The notes below the pieces were generated by a model that was not told where the DNA came from, did no database searches, and saw only the letters and a list, made by a program, of their open reading frames with translations. DNA of 37,942 nucleotides. It comes from a virus. Position numbers and translations under genes: made by a program. Where the stretch lies: the IMG/VR virus record IMGVR_UViG_3300025137_000106, positions 1 through 37,942 of that record; one strand, written 5' to 3'. Positions 37,666-37,942 of the stretch are shown piece after piece (position 1 is the first letter of the stretch; every line of letters starts with the position of its first letter).

Positions 37666-37718
37666 ACTTGGAGAAGCCACATAGAGTTCGTATATTCACG
37701 TATAATAAGAAAGGATAA
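37666..37718 (+). repeat. 53-bp direct repeat, copy 2 (promoter module)
   Basis: Perfect copy of 36888-36940, located 18 nt after the stop of the previous gene. It carries the promoter of the last, partial gene. Confidence 0.9.
37668..37698 (+). promoter_or_regulatory. Bacteroidota-type promoter for the last gene
   Basis: TTG at 37668-37670, 20 nt, TATATTCA at 37691-37698, CGTATAATAAG following; the ATG at 37737 is 38 nt downstream, the same distance as for copy 1. Confidence 0.85.
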
Positions 37719-37736
37719 AACCAAAAAAAAAATCAT

Positions 37737-37942
37737 ATGTCAAAGAAAATTAGAGGGAAGGTTATGACACAATCAGAAAGAGTCAGTGAGTTATTTAGAA
37801 GAATAAGAGATTGGCACGTAGATAAACTTGGTATGCACATAACAGATGCTGCCTCAGACCTACAAGAGTTTATGAGACAATGTTGTCGAGAGTATAATAA
37901 CGAAACCTACGAATGGGAAGATATTAGTGATACTAAAACACT
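37737..37942 (+). CDS. Unknown protein, cut by the window end (3' partial)
   Basis: ATG at 37737 opens a frame that stays open to the end of the window (68 residues). It begins MSKKIRGKVMTQSERVSELF and has a helical pattern (RRIRDWHVDKLGMHI, DLQEFMRQCCREYNNETYEW). A second Met at 37764 could be the true start. It follows a promoter by 38 nt. No function can be given from this part. Confidence 0.6.
   Translation, partial: MSKKIRGKVMTQSERVSELFRRIRDWHVDKLGMHITDAASDLQEFMRQCCREYNNETYEWEDISDTKT

Noticed and set aside
1-37942. tRNA genes, CRISPR arrays, insertion sequences, integrase
   Set aside because: No cloverleaf-like segment, regular spaced repeats, transposase or integrase motif was found on reading; a tRNAscan run would be the definitive test for tRNAs.

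Overview
The window looks like part of the genome of a tailed phage (Caudoviricetes) with a large, AT-rich genome. Its genes are tightly packed and mostly co-oriented, with many ATGA and TAATG stop/start overlaps and many small ORFs of unknown function. It carries phage-typical genes: ATP-dependent DNA ligase, UV-damage endonuclease, a MoxR/CobS-like AAA+ ATPase, a RadA/KaiC-like ATPase, Hsp20, a holin-like protein with a candidate peptidoglycan enzyme, and a DUF932-like protein. I see no structural protein, terminase or polymerase that would fix the phage family. The host is probably a member of the Bacteroidota, perhaps a marine flavobacterium. Nine promoters follow the Bacteroidota pattern (TTG, exactly 20 nt, then TAnnTT), starts mostly lack Shine-Dalgarno sequences, and three small genes encode lipoproteins.

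Region A (1-17.7 kb, all plus strand, one unbroken gene train without internal promoters or terminators) is a glycan-building cassette. It holds at least seven glycosyltransferase-like genes and a 714-aa fusion of a DUF616/TOD1-like domain with nucleotidyltransferase-like and kinase-like domains. Decoration genes include a NodU/TobZ carbamoyltransferase, an APS-kinase-like protein, a PAPS sulfotransferase, two cupins and a SAM methyltransferase. For precursors there are a nucleotidyltransferase-kinase fusion, a HAD phosphatase, GatZ/KbaZ-like and pyruvate-kinase-like TIM barrels, a short DegT aminotransferase and GDP-mannose 4,6-dehydratase. Together they could make and attach an unusual, possibly sulfated and carbamoylated sugar to the virion or the host surface.

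Region B (17.7-26.5 kb, plus strand) has a thermonuclease-like protein, a holin-like and YkuD-like pair (candidate lysis module), a protein with a degenerate HNH fold, membrane proteins, and Hsp20 followed by a strong terminator. It ends with a run of hydrophilic proteins, several with a short 'IIREEL'-like amphipathic helix and two with very basic Cys-containing tails. These may be virion-internal or DNA-binding proteins.

Region C (26.5-33.9 kb, plus strand) starts at a strong promoter and holds DNA-metabolism genes (ligase, UvdE, AAA+ ATPase) followed by a run of very small genes, several membrane-bound or lipoproteins. It ends at a hairpin terminator. Region D (33.97-35.02 kb, minus strand) is a two-gene island, a RecA-fold ATPase and a SWIM zinc-finger protein, each with its own promoter. 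Region E (35.1 kb to the end, plus strand) is a series of small transcription units, each behind a near-identical promoter, including a DUF932-like gene. The last gene is cut by the window end. No tRNA, rRNA, CRISPR array, insertion sequence or integrase was seen.
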